Shown: positions 25,796 to 35,561, counted from the stretch's first letter. The stretch is DNA of 64,000 bases from Ruegeria sp. HKCCD7303 (GCF_013111185.1 NZ_WVRE01000003.1:1-64000), one strand, 5' to 3'. A program made the numbers and translations. The notes: generated by a model not told the origin, from the letters alone.

Positions 25796-26946
25796 TGCTG
25801 ATAGGGGTCCAGGCTGTCGCGCAGCCCGTCACCGAGGAAGTTGAACGCCAGCACGACCACGATGATCGGCAGCATCGGGATGGCCGTCCACGGGTAGATT
25901 TCGATCGAGGCGAGGTTCTGTGCATCATTCAGCATGACACCCCAACTGACCGCAGGTGCCCGCAGACCCAACCCAAGGAAACTAAGCGCTGTTTCCCCCA
26001 GGATCATGGCTGGTATCGACAAGGTGGCTGATGCGATCAGGTGCGACATGAAGTTGGGTAGCAGATGCTTGCGGATCACGCGGCCCGAGCTCGCGCCCAT
26101 CATTTCAGCCGCGCGCACATATTCTTCCTCACGCAGTGACAAGAACTTGGCCCGGACTGAACGCGCAAGGCCAGGCCAGTCGAGTATGCCGAGGATAATC
26201 GAAATGATGAAGAAAACCGCCACAGGGCTCCAGTTCGATGGCACGGCGGCGGACAGCGCCAGCCAGAGTGGCAGTTCCGGCAACGAGCGCAGAATTTCGA
26301 TGACCCGGTTGATCGTCCAGTCGATGCGCCCGCCGAAATAGCCAGCCATCGAGCCGAACAAGATGCCCAGAAAGAACGACACAGAGATACCGATCAGGCC
26401 CACCGTCAACGAAAGCTGAGCGCCATAAAGGATACGACTGAAGATGTCGCGCCCCAGTCGGTCAGATCCCCACAGGAACAGGGTGGCGCCTTCGGGGGCG
26501 CAGAACAGATGAGTGTCGGACGGTATGAACCCGGCCAAACGGTACTCTGACCCTTCGCAAAAGAACCTGATGGGACGAGGGTCGTCTGTGTCGGGCACAA
26601 ATTTCCACTGGAATGTCTCAAGATCCGCTTCGGCGACGATCGGATACACATGGGGCCCGATGAACTCACCCTCATGGAACCAATTTACAGATTGCGGCGG
26701 GGCATAGAGGTGTTCGCCATTTCGCTCGTTCGGCCCATAGGGCGCAATAAACCCGGCAAAGGGCAACATCAGATAACACAACAGCAAGAAAATGCCAGAG
26801 ATCAGGCCAAGCTTGTGAGTGCGGAACTTGCGCCAGACCAGCACCCAATTTGGCGCGTCCAGATCGGCGCGTTCGAGCTGCTGAACAGACGCTTGCGGAT
26901 CAAATGGCGCGTCATCGACAAAGCGGTCATCGGGACGATCAGTCAT
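25792..26946 (-). CDS. Peptide/opine-type ABC transporter permease (DppC/YejE-like)
   Basis: This 384-residue inner-membrane permease has a first helix near 52-72, then about 100 periplasmic residues containing two cysteines (RFFCEGSEY and HLFCAPEGA), then the DppC signature WGSDRLGRDIFSRILYGAQL and permease core with the EAA loop EEYVRAAEMMGASSGRVIRK. The insertion before the DppC signature is longer than in typical DppC. It pairs with the YejB-like permease encoded upstream with a 4-bp overlap. Confidence 0.92.
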   Translation of the reverse strand: MTDRPDDRFVDDAPFDPQASVQQLERADLDAPNWVLVWRKFRTHKLGLISGIFLLLCYLMLPFAGFIAPYGPNERNGEHLYAPPQSVNWFHEGEFIGPHVYPIVAEADLETFQWKFVPDTDDPRPIRFFCEGSEYRLAGFIPSDTHLFCAPEGATLFLWGSDRLGRDIFSRILYGAQLSLTVGLIGISVSFFLGILFGSMAGYFGGRIDWTINRVIEILRSLPELPLWLALSAAVPSNWSPVAVFFIISIILGILDWPGLARSVRAKFLSLREEEYVRAAEMMGASSGRVIRKHLLPNFMSHLIASATLSIPAMILGETALSFLGLGLRAPAVSWGVMLNDAQNLASIEIYPWTAIPMLPIIVVVLAFNFLGDGLRDSLDPYQQ

Positions 26947-27971
26947 GCTTCGCGCCCCTCATAACGGATGCGCGGATCCAGCATCACCAACAGAATATCC
27001 GAGATCATCGTTCCGATCAGCGTGAGCAAAGCGACGAACATCAGGATGAAAGCCGACAGGAACTGATCCTGCGTTTTCAAAGCCGTCAGCAGGGTCGGGC
27101 CAATTGTTTGCAGGCCCAGAACAACGGAAACCAGAACTGAGCCTGATACCATTGACGGAAGCAGGTTGCCGATATCGGCCACGAAAGGGTTAAAGGCCAC
27201 ACGCAGTGGGTATTTGGTCAGCATCCGCGACGGGGCCATACCTTTGGCAATCGCAGTTTCGACATAAGGCTTGCCAAGCTCATCCAGCATATTTGCCCGC
27301 AGGCGCTGCATCATGGCCGAGGCCCCAGAGGTGCCGATCACGAAGGTTGGCACGATCAAATGAATGAGGATGGATTTCAGCTTGTCCCAACTCATCGGCT
27401 CGCCTTCGAACTTGGGATCCATAAGGCCACCAATAGGCAGGTTGAAATACTGGTGTCCGTAGTAGAACAAGATCAGAGCCAAAAGGAAGTTCGGTGTGGC
27501 CAGGCCCAAATATCCAACAAAAGCCGAGGTATAGTCGATCCACGTTCGCGACCGCGCCGCGGCGATAACACCAAGGGGCAAAGCTACGGCATAGACAAAC
27601 AAGATCGCAGCCAGATTGACGACCACCGTCAACCAAAGCGTATCGCCAACAATTTCTGATACGGGACGGTCAAATTCAAAAGACCAGCCATAGTTTCCTT
27701 GAATTAGACCGGAAAACCCGTGCGGTCCGGGCCAGAACCCCATCCAGATCAGGTATTGCTCCCAGATGGGACGATCCAAAGCGTATTCCGTGCGCAGAAA
27801 CTCGGCCTTGGCGACACCGGCAGATTGCCCCGAGGCCTGAAGCTCGGCGATCTGGTTGCTCAGGTAATCACCGGGCGGCAGGTTGATGATTGTGAAAATC
27901 AGGACCGAAACTACCAACAAAGTCAGCAGCATCGTAAAGAACCGATAGACCGCATAGCGCAGCATGACCAT
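26943..27971 (-). CDS. Peptide/opine-type ABC transporter permease (DppB/YejB-like)
   Basis: This 342-residue permease has an N-terminal helix at about 5-30 (LRYAVYRFFTMLLTLL), a periplasmic loop of some 90 residues with LDRPIWEQYL, then five helices with the EAA-type loop GKPYVETAIAKGMAPSRM. It forms the channel with the next gene. An ATG two codons downstream is an equally good start. Confidence 0.92.
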   Translation of the reverse strand: MVMLRYAVYRFFTMLLTLLVVSVLIFTIINLPPGDYLSNQIAELQASGQSAGVAKAEFLRTEYALDRPIWEQYLIWMGFWPGPHGFSGLIQGNYGWSFEFDRPVSEIVGDTLWLTVVVNLAAILFVYAVALPLGVIAAARSRTWIDYTSAFVGYLGLATPNFLLALILFYYGHQYFNLPIGGLMDPKFEGEPMSWDKLKSILIHLIVPTFVIGTSGASAMMQRLRANMLDELGKPYVETAIAKGMAPSRMLTKYPLRVAFNPFVADIGNLLPSMVSGSVLVSVVLGLQTIGPTLLTALKTQDQFLSAFILMFVALLTLIGTMISDILLVMLDPRIRYEGREA

Positions 27972-27985
27972 TTTGCTGCTCCTGC

Positions 27986-29899
27986 TCAGTCAGCGAAAAA
28001 GAACTCATCCGGGCGATGGATGCCGAAATGCGCGCCTGGTTCCCATGCCCACATAGCCTGTTCCGGTACGTTGCGCAGACGATTCGAGACAACCACCGGC
28101 TGCGGCGCGCCGTTCAGGATGCCAATTGCATACAGTTGGTCCGCATGAATTTTCAGCATTTCTGTCCAGGCTGCCGTGCGTTCTTCATCGCTTGTGGCGA
28201 TTTCCCAATCATGGGCCAGTTCCATCAGACGTTCGGCTTCGGGCATGTCAGGGGCTTCTCCAACTTCACCCTTAGTCTGGTAATATTGACCCCATTTGGG
28301 CCAAGCGAGGAACACTTGATCAGTGGGTGCCAGATAAGCTGGTGAAGTGTGAGCCTGCGGGATTCCGTCATCCCATCCAAACCAAACTGAAGCCATCGAG
28401 TTGCCCGCAAACACCCGGTTGCGCAGAATGTCGCGGTCCAGTGGACGCATCACCAGTTTGACCCCGATCTCGCGCCAGTTGTCGGTGACGATTTGCAGGG
28501 CATTCTCGACCTCTTGCCGTTCACCTGCGGTTTCGATGATCAACTCCATCGGGCGGCCATCGGGCAGTAAACGGATGCCGTTTTTATCGCGCTGCGTCAG
28601 ACCGGCTTCGTCCAGCAGGGCATTGGCCTGATCAATATCGTATTGCGCCCAGGCCTCGGCGTTCTCTTCATTGTAGAACGGCGAAGCGGGCAGCACTGAC
28701 ATCGCTGCGGGGCGCGCCAGTTTGAAATACAGAGCCTGATTGATGGTCTTGCGGTCGATCCCCAGCGACAAGGCACGTCGCACACGAACGTCGCGCAAAA
28801 CGTCGCGCCAGACGTCATCCGCAAAGTTAAGGTTCGGATAGATCGCAACCTGGGACGCTACGCCGGTTTTCCACAGCAGTGTTTTGTAACCGCCTTGGGC
28901 CTCACCTTTTTTAAGGATCGACGCGTCCCGGAAGGCCAATCCGCGACCTTGCAGATCGCTTTCACCTGCGTTGGTCTTGGCGGCGACAAGGCCGGGGGCA
29001 ACAATCTCCATCTCGACCACGTCGATATAGGGCAGCTGTACCCCGTTGCTGTCGATACGGTGGTAGTAGGGGTTGCGCACAAAGTTATGCCTGATCTTCT
29101 TGCCCGAGCTTGCGTTTAGCCAAGGTTGCAAAGTCGGCAGTTCGTGGTTGTCGAACTTGTAAAGGTTGTCCAGCTTGTTGTGCAACGCGGCCCAGCTTTT
29201 GACCCTTGCATCTTCAACCAGAAAGGCCAGCTCCTCGGGATCGGCGTATTTCTCGTGGTACTGTTTGAGGAAGGCGGACGGACGGTAAATAAATGGCGGT
29301 CGCGCATTGGCAAGCGTTTGCAGGAAGTCCGGGTTTGGATCCTCCCATTCGAAGATCACCGTGGTTTCATCAGGAAATGTAACCGTTGGTGATTTGCCTT
29401 CGACGATCAGAAACTCAAGCGGACCCGAAGGGCTGAGCAGTTCGTTATTGGCGACCTCTTCCCACCAATAGCGGAAGTCTTCTGACGTAAAGGGCGAGCC
29501 GTCTGACCATTTGTGCCCTTCCCGCAGTTTCAGCGTGAACTTGCGATTGTCTTCGTTCTCGAACGAGGCCAGCAGATCGGGCACAATTTCATAGTCCTGG
29601 TTAAACCCAACAAGGCGGGCATAGCCGTAGACGACCATTTGGCGGATATCTTTCGACCGTGTCACCATCGTACGCAGCGTACCACCTTGGGTGCCAAATT
29701 CACGGCCTTTAGCGGCCAGATCAACGATCAGCGGTTCCTTGGGAATGCGTTCTTCGATCGGCGGAAGGTTGCCTGCCTCTACTTCAGCGCTCCAGAAGGC
29801 GCTTTCCTGAGGAGTAGGAAAGGTTTCTGCCGTGGCGGGCAGCATTCCCGTCAGGGCCAGCATTGCGGCCAGGATCAGGGGGCGAGTGGTCTTAAACAT
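27986..29899 (-). CDS. Periplasmic substrate-binding protein, family 5 (YejA-like)
   Basis: This 637-residue protein starts with a signal peptide (cleavage near ATAE) and has SBP_bac_5 landmarks: PDLLASFENEDNRKFTLKLR, WSDGSPFTSEDFRYWWEEV, and VRRALSLGIDRKTINQALY. Long members of this cluster bind peptides, opines or glycoside-like compounds. The ligand here cannot be read from sequence. It overlaps the ATPase gene by 8 bp and is followed 15 bp later by the permease gene. Confidence 0.93.
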   Translation of the reverse strand: MFKTTRPLILAAMLALTGMLPATAETFPTPQESAFWSAEVEAGNLPPIEERIPKEPLIVDLAAKGREFGTQGGTLRTMVTRSKDIRQMVVYGYARLVGFNQDYEIVPDLLASFENEDNRKFTLKLREGHKWSDGSPFTSEDFRYWWEEVANNELLSPSGPLEFLIVEGKSPTVTFPDETTVIFEWEDPNPDFLQTLANARPPFIYRPSAFLKQYHEKYADPEELAFLVEDARVKSWAALHNKLDNLYKFDNHELPTLQPWLNASSGKKIRHNFVRNPYYHRIDSNGVQLPYIDVVEMEIVAPGLVAAKTNAGESDLQGRGLAFRDASILKKGEAQGGYKTLLWKTGVASQVAIYPNLNFADDVWRDVLRDVRVRRALSLGIDRKTINQALYFKLARPAAMSVLPASPFYNEENAEAWAQYDIDQANALLDEAGLTQRDKNGIRLLPDGRPMELIIETAGERQEVENALQIVTDNWREIGVKLVMRPLDRDILRNRVFAGNSMASVWFGWDDGIPQAHTSPAYLAPTDQVFLAWPKWGQYYQTKGEVGEAPDMPEAERLMELAHDWEIATSDEERTAAWTEMLKIHADQLYAIGILNGAPQPVVVSNRLRNVPEQAMWAWEPGAHFGIHRPDEFFFAD

Positions 29900-31664
29900 G
29901 GCAACGTACCTTATGGCCCGGTTCCAATTCCACCAATGAAGGTATCACGGTGTCCGAGAAACGGAAGGCTTCTTCCCAACTGTCCGGTGCGCCGGCGCCC
30001 AATGAAACCATTTGCAGGTCAATTGGACGGTTGATGTCGGGTTCGGGTTGAGCGGCAATCAGCGCCTTGGTGTAAGGGTGACGCGGATTGTAGAAAAGCG
30101 TTTCGGGCGGTGCCTGTTCGACAATCAGGCCGCGCCGCATAACGGCAACTTCGTCGGCAATCCGGGCGACAACGGCCAGATCGTGCGAGATAAACAGATA
30201 GGACAGGTTCAGGCTGTCCTGAAGGTTCTCCAGCAAGGTCAGGATTTGTTCCTGAACCGAGACATCCAGAGCCGATGTGGGTTCGTCACAGACAATCAGT
30301 TGCGGGTCCAACATCATGGCACGGGCCACAGAAAGGCGCTGCCGCTGCCCGCCGGAAAACGCGTGGGGATAGCGTTTCAGCATGTCTTCTGTCAAACCGA
30401 CACGTTGCAGCATCTCGGCTGCTTTGTCGCGCTGTTCCGCTGAGGTGCCGATCTTGTGGATTTCCAACGGTTCGGTCATCGCGTCCTGAATGCGCATACG
30501 CGGACTGAGCGAGCTATAGGGGTCCTGAAAGACCATTTGTGCCTTTCGCTGAAACGCCGTGCGCTGGGCGCGCGTCATGCTGTGCACCGTGATTGGGTCG
30601 ACGTCAGGTGCAGTGCGGAACAGAACTTCGCCACCAGGGTCGGGCAATTCGGCACCCAATGCGATCCGGGCTGCTGTCGTCTTTCCCGATCCGCTTTCGC
30701 CAACAATAGCCAGCGTTTTGCCGCGTGCAAGGTTCAGGTCGACGCCGCGACAGGCGTAGATTGCGGTGTCGGCTTGCCACCCCTTGCTGGACCGCATGGT
30801 GTAGGTCTTGGACACGTCCTTCATCTGAAGGATCAGATCTTCGTCCGGCATCGGAATACCTACGGCATCCTGGTCCGGAATTTCCGGCGCGGCATCGAAC
30901 AACTGTTTCGTATAAGGATGAGCCGGAGCGGTCAGGATTGGCGCGGCCGGGCCCGACTCCATGATGCGACCCTTGTGCATGACCACGACCTGTTCGGCCA
31001 TATTGGCGACGACACCCAGGTCATGGGTGACAAGGATCAGCGCCATGCCGGTCTCGCGCTGCAATTCCTTGATCAGCCCCAGCACCTGCGCCTGTGTGGT
31101 CACATCCAGCGCAGTGGTTGGTTCGTCTGCTATCAGCAGTTCGGGCTTGGATACCATCGCCATTGCGATCATGGCGCGCTGACGCATCCCGCCAGACAAT
31201 TCAAACGGGTACGAGTCATAAGCGCGCTGGGGGTCGGGGAAACCCACGCGATCAAACTGGCTCAGAACTTCTTTGCGGGCCTCGGCTTCTGAAAGACCAC
31301 GATGCAGCCACAAGACTTCGCTGACCTGATTGCCGATCTTGTGCAGGGGCGACAGTGAACGCATAGGTTCTTGAAAGATCATCGAAACCCGGTTGCCGCG
31401 TATGTTGCGCATCTCGCGTTCCGAGACCGATGTAAGCTCGCACGTACCTTTGGAATCGTTCAGGGTAATAGTGCCGCTGCGGATCTGTGCAGAGCGGGGT
31501 AGAATGCGCAAAGCGGCCCGACATGTGATTGTTTTGCCCGATCCGGATTCACCCACTAGTGCAAGCGTCTGACCGGCCTCGACGTCGAAGTTCACATCCG
31601 TGACCACGGAATTGCCCGTACCAAAGCCAATGCTCAGGTTTCTGACGGACAACAACGCGTTCAT
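29892..31664 (-). CDS. Double-NBD ABC transporter ATPase (YejF/DppDF-like)
   Basis: This 590-residue protein is two ATPase domains in tandem. Domain 1 has GESGSGKT, the signature LSGGMRQRAMIA and Walker B LLIADEPTTALD. Domain 2 has GESGSGKT, FSGGQRQRLSVA and LIVCDEPTSALD, so both look active. It is the first gene of the operon, which then encodes the binding protein, two permeases and the CoA-transferase. Putting the ATPase first and the binding protein second is an uncommon order. A small hairpin sits immediately before the start codon. Confidence 0.94.
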   Translation of the reverse strand: MNALLSVRNLSIGFGTGNSVVTDVNFDVEAGQTLALVGESGSGKTITCRAALRILPRSAQIRSGTITLNDSKGTCELTSVSEREMRNIRGNRVSMIFQEPMRSLSPLHKIGNQVSEVLWLHRGLSEAEARKEVLSQFDRVGFPDPQRAYDSYPFELSGGMRQRAMIAMAMVSKPELLIADEPTTALDVTTQAQVLGLIKELQRETGMALILVTHDLGVVANMAEQVVVMHKGRIMESGPAAPILTAPAHPYTKQLFDAAPEIPDQDAVGIPMPDEDLILQMKDVSKTYTMRSSKGWQADTAIYACRGVDLNLARGKTLAIVGESGSGKTTAARIALGAELPDPGGEVLFRTAPDVDPITVHSMTRAQRTAFQRKAQMVFQDPYSSLSPRMRIQDAMTEPLEIHKIGTSAEQRDKAAEMLQRVGLTEDMLKRYPHAFSGGQRQRLSVARAMMLDPQLIVCDEPTSALDVSVQEQILTLLENLQDSLNLSYLFISHDLAVVARIADEVAVMRRGLIVEQAPPETLFYNPRHPYTKALIAAQPEPDINRPIDLQMVSLGAGAPDSWEEAFRFSDTVIPSLVELEPGHKVRCHV

Positions 31665-31681
31665 GCGGGTTTTCTACCCGT
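31665..31681 (-). other. Stem-loop abutting the ATPase start codon
   Basis: On the minus strand ACGGGT-AGAAA-ACCCGC stands directly before the ATG and no Shine-Dalgarno sequence is visible. The stem could restrict ribosome access. This is a structural observation only. Confidence 0.4.
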
Positions 31682-31891
31682 TTGACCAAAAGGTGACATC
31701 GGTTAATTCAACTCCCCGTGATTTTTTGCTTAGTGTCGCGCGGTTCCGCCCGACTAGTCAAACCCGTTCTTGGGCTGAAATGTCGCGGAATTGTGAAACT
31801 TTGGGCTTCATCGCTACACAAAGTCTTGAGAATTTGTCATCTAGGGCCGCATCGGGCGCATCTATGCTTCCGAATAGTATCAAGGAGATAT

Positions 31892-32395
31892 GTGCTGGTG
31901 TCCGAGAATCAAAGCCGCCTGGATCTGTTCATCGACCGCATGGTGTCGCAACGCGCGTGTCTGGATTTTGCGATTGCGCATACGGCGGGCATGAAAGGCC
32001 CGGTTTTCGAGTTGGGTTTGGGCAATGGCCGTACCTATCACCATCTTGTGCAGCATATGGATGACCGCCCGGTTTATGTGTTCGAACGCGCGGTGGCTTC
32101 TCACCCAGACTCAACCCCACCCGAGGATCGGGTGATTCTGGGGGATGTGCGCGATACGTTGCCTGCATCCGTTGACCGGTTTGGCGCAACAGCGAGCCTT
32201 ATCCACGCAGACTTGGGCGGGCATAACCGTGAGAAGAACGATAAATTTGCTCGGTTCGTCTCGCCGCTGATTGAACCTTTGCTGGCGCAGGGCGGTCTGA
32301 TGGTGTCCAGTGATCGCATGTATTTCGACGGGCTGACAGAAATGCCGCTGCCCGAAGGTGCCGTTGAAGGGCGCTGTTTCATTTACCGCCGTTGA
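31892..32395 (+). CDS. Small class I SAM-dependent methyltransferase (paralogue of the 15084-15560 gene)
   Basis: This roughly 167-residue protein carries FELGLGNGRTYHHL and HPDSTPP, the same two signatures as the methyltransferase at the end of the glycan operon, then LIHADLGGHN. There is no in-frame ATG at the expected place. GTG at 31892 or 31898 follows AAGGAG (31882-31887) by 4 or 10 bases. A much longer reading frame upstream has no family resemblance. It precedes a GST gene by 18 bp and may be co-transcribed. The substrate is unknown. Confidence 0.78.
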   Translation: MLVSENQSRLDLFIDRMVSQRACLDFAIAHTAGMKGPVFELGLGNGRTYHHLVQHMDDRPVYVFERAVASHPDSTPPEDRVILGDVRDTLPASVDRFGATASLIHADLGGHNREKNDKFARFVSPLIEPLLAQGGLMVSSDRMYFDGLTEMPLPEGAVEGRCFIYRR

Positions 32396-32413
32396 TCTGA
32401 AAGGGGCACCAGC

Positions 32414-33043
32414 ATGATTTTCTACGACTGCTCAACAGCCCCCAACCCCAGGCGAGCCCGCATGTTCATTGCGGAAAAAGGGCTTGAGATCGAGACCCGA
32501 GAAGTCTCGATCGCCGAAGGCGCGCAACTGAGCGATAAATTCCGCGCCGTCAATCCGCGCGCCACCGTGCCTGTCCTGGTAACCGATGTTGGTACAGTTC
32601 TCACCGAGAACATGGGTATTGCCGCTTATCTTGAGGCACGTTTTCCCGAACCGCCTTTGATGGGTCGGACCCCCGATGAAAAAGGTCTGGTTCTGATGTG
32701 GAATGCGATCGCCGAACAGCAGGGTGGTTTGCCCATCGCCGAAACGCTGCGCAACAGTCATCCGGCTTTTCGAGACCGCGCTATTCCTGGTCCGTCCAAC
32801 TATGCCCAAATCCCGGAACTGGCGCAGCGCGGAAAAGACCGTGTGATTCAGTTTTTTGATCTGCTCGAGGCGCGGTTGACCGAAAGCGCATTCATCGCGG
32901 GTGACGACTTCACTCTAGCTGACATCTCGACCTTTGTTTTTGTCGATTTCGCGCGTGTGATTAAAACGCGAATCCCTGAAGGCAATACTGCGACGATCGC
33001 ATGGTTTGAAAGCATCCAGTCGCGTCCTAGCGCCAAGCTTTAG
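32414..33043 (+). CDS. Glutathione S-transferase family protein
   Basis: This 209-residue protein has an N-terminal thioredoxin-like domain beginning MIFYDCSTAPNPRRARMFIA with NPRATVPVLV (the cis-Pro) and LTENMGIAAYLEARFP, and an all-helical C-terminal domain with FIAGDDFTLADIST, the N-capping box of GSTs. The catalytic Ser/Cys candidates are in CSTAPN. It probably conjugates glutathione or acts as a thiol reductase. Confidence 0.9.
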   Translation: MIFYDCSTAPNPRRARMFIAEKGLEIETREVSIAEGAQLSDKFRAVNPRATVPVLVTDVGTVLTENMGIAAYLEARFPEPPLMGRTPDEKGLVLMWNAIAEQQGGLPIAETLRNSHPAFRDRAIPGPSNYAQIPELAQRGKDRVIQFFDLLEARLTESAFIAGDDFTLADISTFVFVDFARVIKTRIPEGNTATIAWFESIQSRPSAKL

Positions 33044-33081
33044 CGACCACCGTTCCAAGGCGCCCATCCCTGCTGGCCTGC

Positions 33082-33115
33082 ACTGTACAGAAATGTCTAG
33101 ACAGAAATGAACAGT
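33082..33115. promoter_or_regulatory. 34-bp dyad operator upstream of the demethylation operon
   Basis: The perfect palindrome TGTCTAGACA (33094-33103) shares its exact centre with the outer arms ACTGT (33082-33086) and ACAGT (33111-33115). Two direct copies of ACAGAAATG also occur here with a 14-bp period. A strong ribosome site (GGGGAGG) follows before the ATG at 33157. The dyad is a good candidate site for the TetR protein encoded in the same operon. Confidence 0.6.
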
Positions 33116-33156
33116 GCCACTAGCGTTTTCCCAGATTTTGTTTTGGGGAGGTTCAG

Positions 33157-35559
33157 ATGAAATCTCAGTATCGCGTTGTTGTCATTGGGGGCGGGGTCGT
33201 CGGGGCCTCGGTTCTGTATCATCTGGCCAAGTTTGGCTGGTCGGATGTCGTGATGCTTGAACGGCGGCGGCTTGCGTCGGGCTCTTCGTGGCACGCGGCT
33301 GGCGGTATCCACGCGTTGAATGCCGACCCGAATATGGCGTCACTGCAGGCGTATACCATCGACCTGCTCAGTGAAATCGAAAAGGAATCGGGTCAGAATA
33401 TCGGTTTGCACATGACCGGCGGTCTGACTCTTGCCGGAACGCCCGAACGGTGGGAGTGGTTGCAGGCCAACTACCGAATTTTTCAGTCCATCGGGATTGA
33501 CGATTGCGAGTTGCTGACCCCGCAAGAGGCCCAGAAACGTTGTCCGATCATGTCCTCCGAGGGCGTGCTGGGTGCTATGTGGGCGGATCGAGAAGGGTAT
33601 ATCGACACAACCGGAACAGTGCAGGCTTATGCAACAGCGGCCCGAAAACGCGGTGCTGAGTATTACGAAGAAACCAAAGTCGAGGAACTGATCCAAACCG
33701 ATGAAGGTTGGAAGGTTGTGACCGACAAGGGCACGATCACTTGCGAACATGTGGTCAATGCGGCGGGCCTGTGGGCCAAGCAGGTCGGGCGCATGGCTGG
33801 CGTCGAATTACCGGTATCACCGCTTAAGCACCACTATCTGATCACTGACACAGTGCCCGAAGTCGCAGCCGCCGATTTTGAGATGCCGATGACCGTGGAC
33901 CTGGAAGGATTCACCTATATGCGGCAGGACCAAAAGGGCGTTCTGGTCGGCATTTATGAAGTAGATCACGAGCATTGGGCCATGGACGGCGCGCCGTGGA
34001 ACTATGGCGAAGAGCTGTTTCAGGAACAGCTTGACCGGATCGAGAACGAATTGACGCTGGGCTTTGAACGTTATCCTTCGATTCAGAATGTCGGCATCAA
34101 GACATGGGTGAACGGCGCATTTACCTTTTCGCCCGACGGTAACCCTTTGGTCGGTCCGGTGCCGGGCAAACGTGGCTATTGGTCTGCCTGTGCGGTGATG
34201 GCGGGCTTCCTTCAAGGTGGAGGCGTGGGTAAGACCTTGGCCGAATGGATGATCCATGGCGAGCCCGAGGCTGATGCCTGGTCAATGGATGTGGCCCGCT
34301 ACGGCGACTATGCGCAGAACAAGCGCTATATCCGCGAGACCACGGGTCAGTTCTATTCCCGCCGTTTTGTGATGACCTATCCAAACGAACAACTGCCTGC
34401 AGGCCGTCCGCTGAAGATGGCTCCTGCGCATGACGCGATGACCGAGGCTGGCTGCAAATGGGGCGTCAGCTGGGATCTGGAGGTGCCGCTGTATTTCGCA
34501 CCAAAGGGTTTCGAGGAAACACCAACGCTTAAGCGGTCCAATGCACATGACATCGTGACTGAAGAATGCAAGGCCATCCGTGAAGGCGTGGGCCTGATGG
34601 ATATCTCGGGCTTTTCTCGGTTTGAAGTGACCGGTCCGAATGCCGAAGCGTGGCTCGACAGGGTGATGGCCTCGAAACTGCCTGCCCCGGGGCGCGCGAA
34701 ACTGGCCCCGATGCTGGGCAAGGATGGGCGGCTTAAGGGCGATTTGACCGTTTTGAACTGGGGCGACGGCACCTGGTGGATCATGGGCAGCTACTATCTG
34801 CGTGCCTGGCACAAGCGCTGGTTTGACGATCATATGATTGACGGTGTCGAACTGCGTGATCTGGGTGAGGAATATTGCGGCTTTGCCGTGGTTGGGCCGA
34901 AATCGCAGGCTGTGGTCGAAAAGCTGGCGGAGCAGGATATCTCGGGCTTGAAATTCATGGGCTGCGGCGATTTCGACATCGGCCTTGTTCGTGCTCGCGT
35001 GGCGCGCATGTCCGTGACCGGCGAAAAGGGGTACGAGATCAACTGCCGCTATGGCGACCACATCAAACTGCGCCGTATCTTGTTGGAGGCCGGTGCCGAA
35101 GAAGGCCTTCGCGAGGTTGGTTTCAACGCCATGGGGTCGACCCGGTTGGAAAAGAGCTTTGGCATTTGGTCAGCGGAGTTCACGCAAGCCTATACACCCG
35201 GCATGACTGGCATGGATCGCTGGATCGATTGGGAAAAAGAGTTTGTCGGCAAAGAGGCCGCGCTTGCCGAACGCAATGGCAATGGTCCGGCACAGGTACA
35301 GGCGACGTTGGAAATCGATGCTGTGGACGCGGATGCCAGCGGGTACGAGCCGATCTGGGCCAATGGTGAACGCGTTGGTTTCGTAACCTCGGGTGGCTAT
35401 GGGCATTACACCGGCAAATCGCTAGCGATGGCGCTGATTGACCGCGACAAAGCTGAACCGGGTACTGAACTGTCCGTCCATGTGGTTGGCGTGGAACGGT
35501 CGGCACGCGTGGTTGCGCCGTCGCCTTATGACCCGCAAGGCAAAGCGATGCGAGGCTGA
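33157..35559 (+). CDS. FAD-dependent dehydrogenase with GcvT domains (dimethylglycine/sarcosine dehydrogenase-like)
   Basis: This 800-residue protein has an N-terminal DAO domain with VVVIGGGVVGASVLYHLAKF and SSWHAAGGIHAL, whose His is at the position used for covalent FAD in dimethylglycine dehydrogenase. From about residue 430 it has an aminomethyltransferase (GcvT) domain with KAIREGVGLMDISGFSRFEV and a C-terminal beta-barrel. Family members oxidise N-methyl groups and pass the one-carbon unit to tetrahydrofolate. It is followed 2 bp later by an MttB homologue, so the substrate is probably a methylated amine. Confidence 0.92.
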   Translation: MKSQYRVVVIGGGVVGASVLYHLAKFGWSDVVMLERRRLASGSSWHAAGGIHALNADPNMASLQAYTIDLLSEIEKESGQNIGLHMTGGLTLAGTPERWEWLQANYRIFQSIGIDDCELLTPQEAQKRCPIMSSEGVLGAMWADREGYIDTTGTVQAYATAARKRGAEYYEETKVEELIQTDEGWKVVTDKGTITCEHVVNAAGLWAKQVGRMAGVELPVSPLKHHYLITDTVPEVAAADFEMPMTVDLEGFTYMRQDQKGVLVGIYEVDHEHWAMDGAPWNYGEELFQEQLDRIENELTLGFERYPSIQNVGIKTWVNGAFTFSPDGNPLVGPVPGKRGYWSACAVMAGFLQGGGVGKTLAEWMIHGEPEADAWSMDVARYGDYAQNKRYIRETTGQFYSRRFVMTYPNEQLPAGRPLKMAPAHDAMTEAGCKWGVSWDLEVPLYFAPKGFEETPTLKRSNAHDIVTEECKAIREGVGLMDISGFSRFEVTGPNAEAWLDRVMASKLPAPGRAKLAPMLGKDGRLKGDLTVLNWGDGTWWIMGSYYLRAWHKRWFDDHMIDGVELRDLGEEYCGFAVVGPKSQAVVEKLAEQDISGLKFMGCGDFDIGLVRARVARMSVTGEKGYEINCRYGDHIKLRRILLEAGAEEGLREVGFNAMGSTRLEKSFGIWSAEFTQAYTPGMTGMDRWIDWEKEFVGKEAALAERNGNGPAQVQATLEIDAVDADASGYEPIWANGERVGFVTSGGYGHYTGKSLAMALIDRDKAEPGTELSVHVVGVERSARVVAPSPYDPQGKAMRG

Positions 35560-35561
35560 TC

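Noticed and set aside
31718-31891. Longer N-terminus of the 31892 methyltransferase
   Set aside because: The 58 extra residues have no family resemblance and no ribosome site, whereas AAGGAG precedes the GTG codons at 31892 and 31898.
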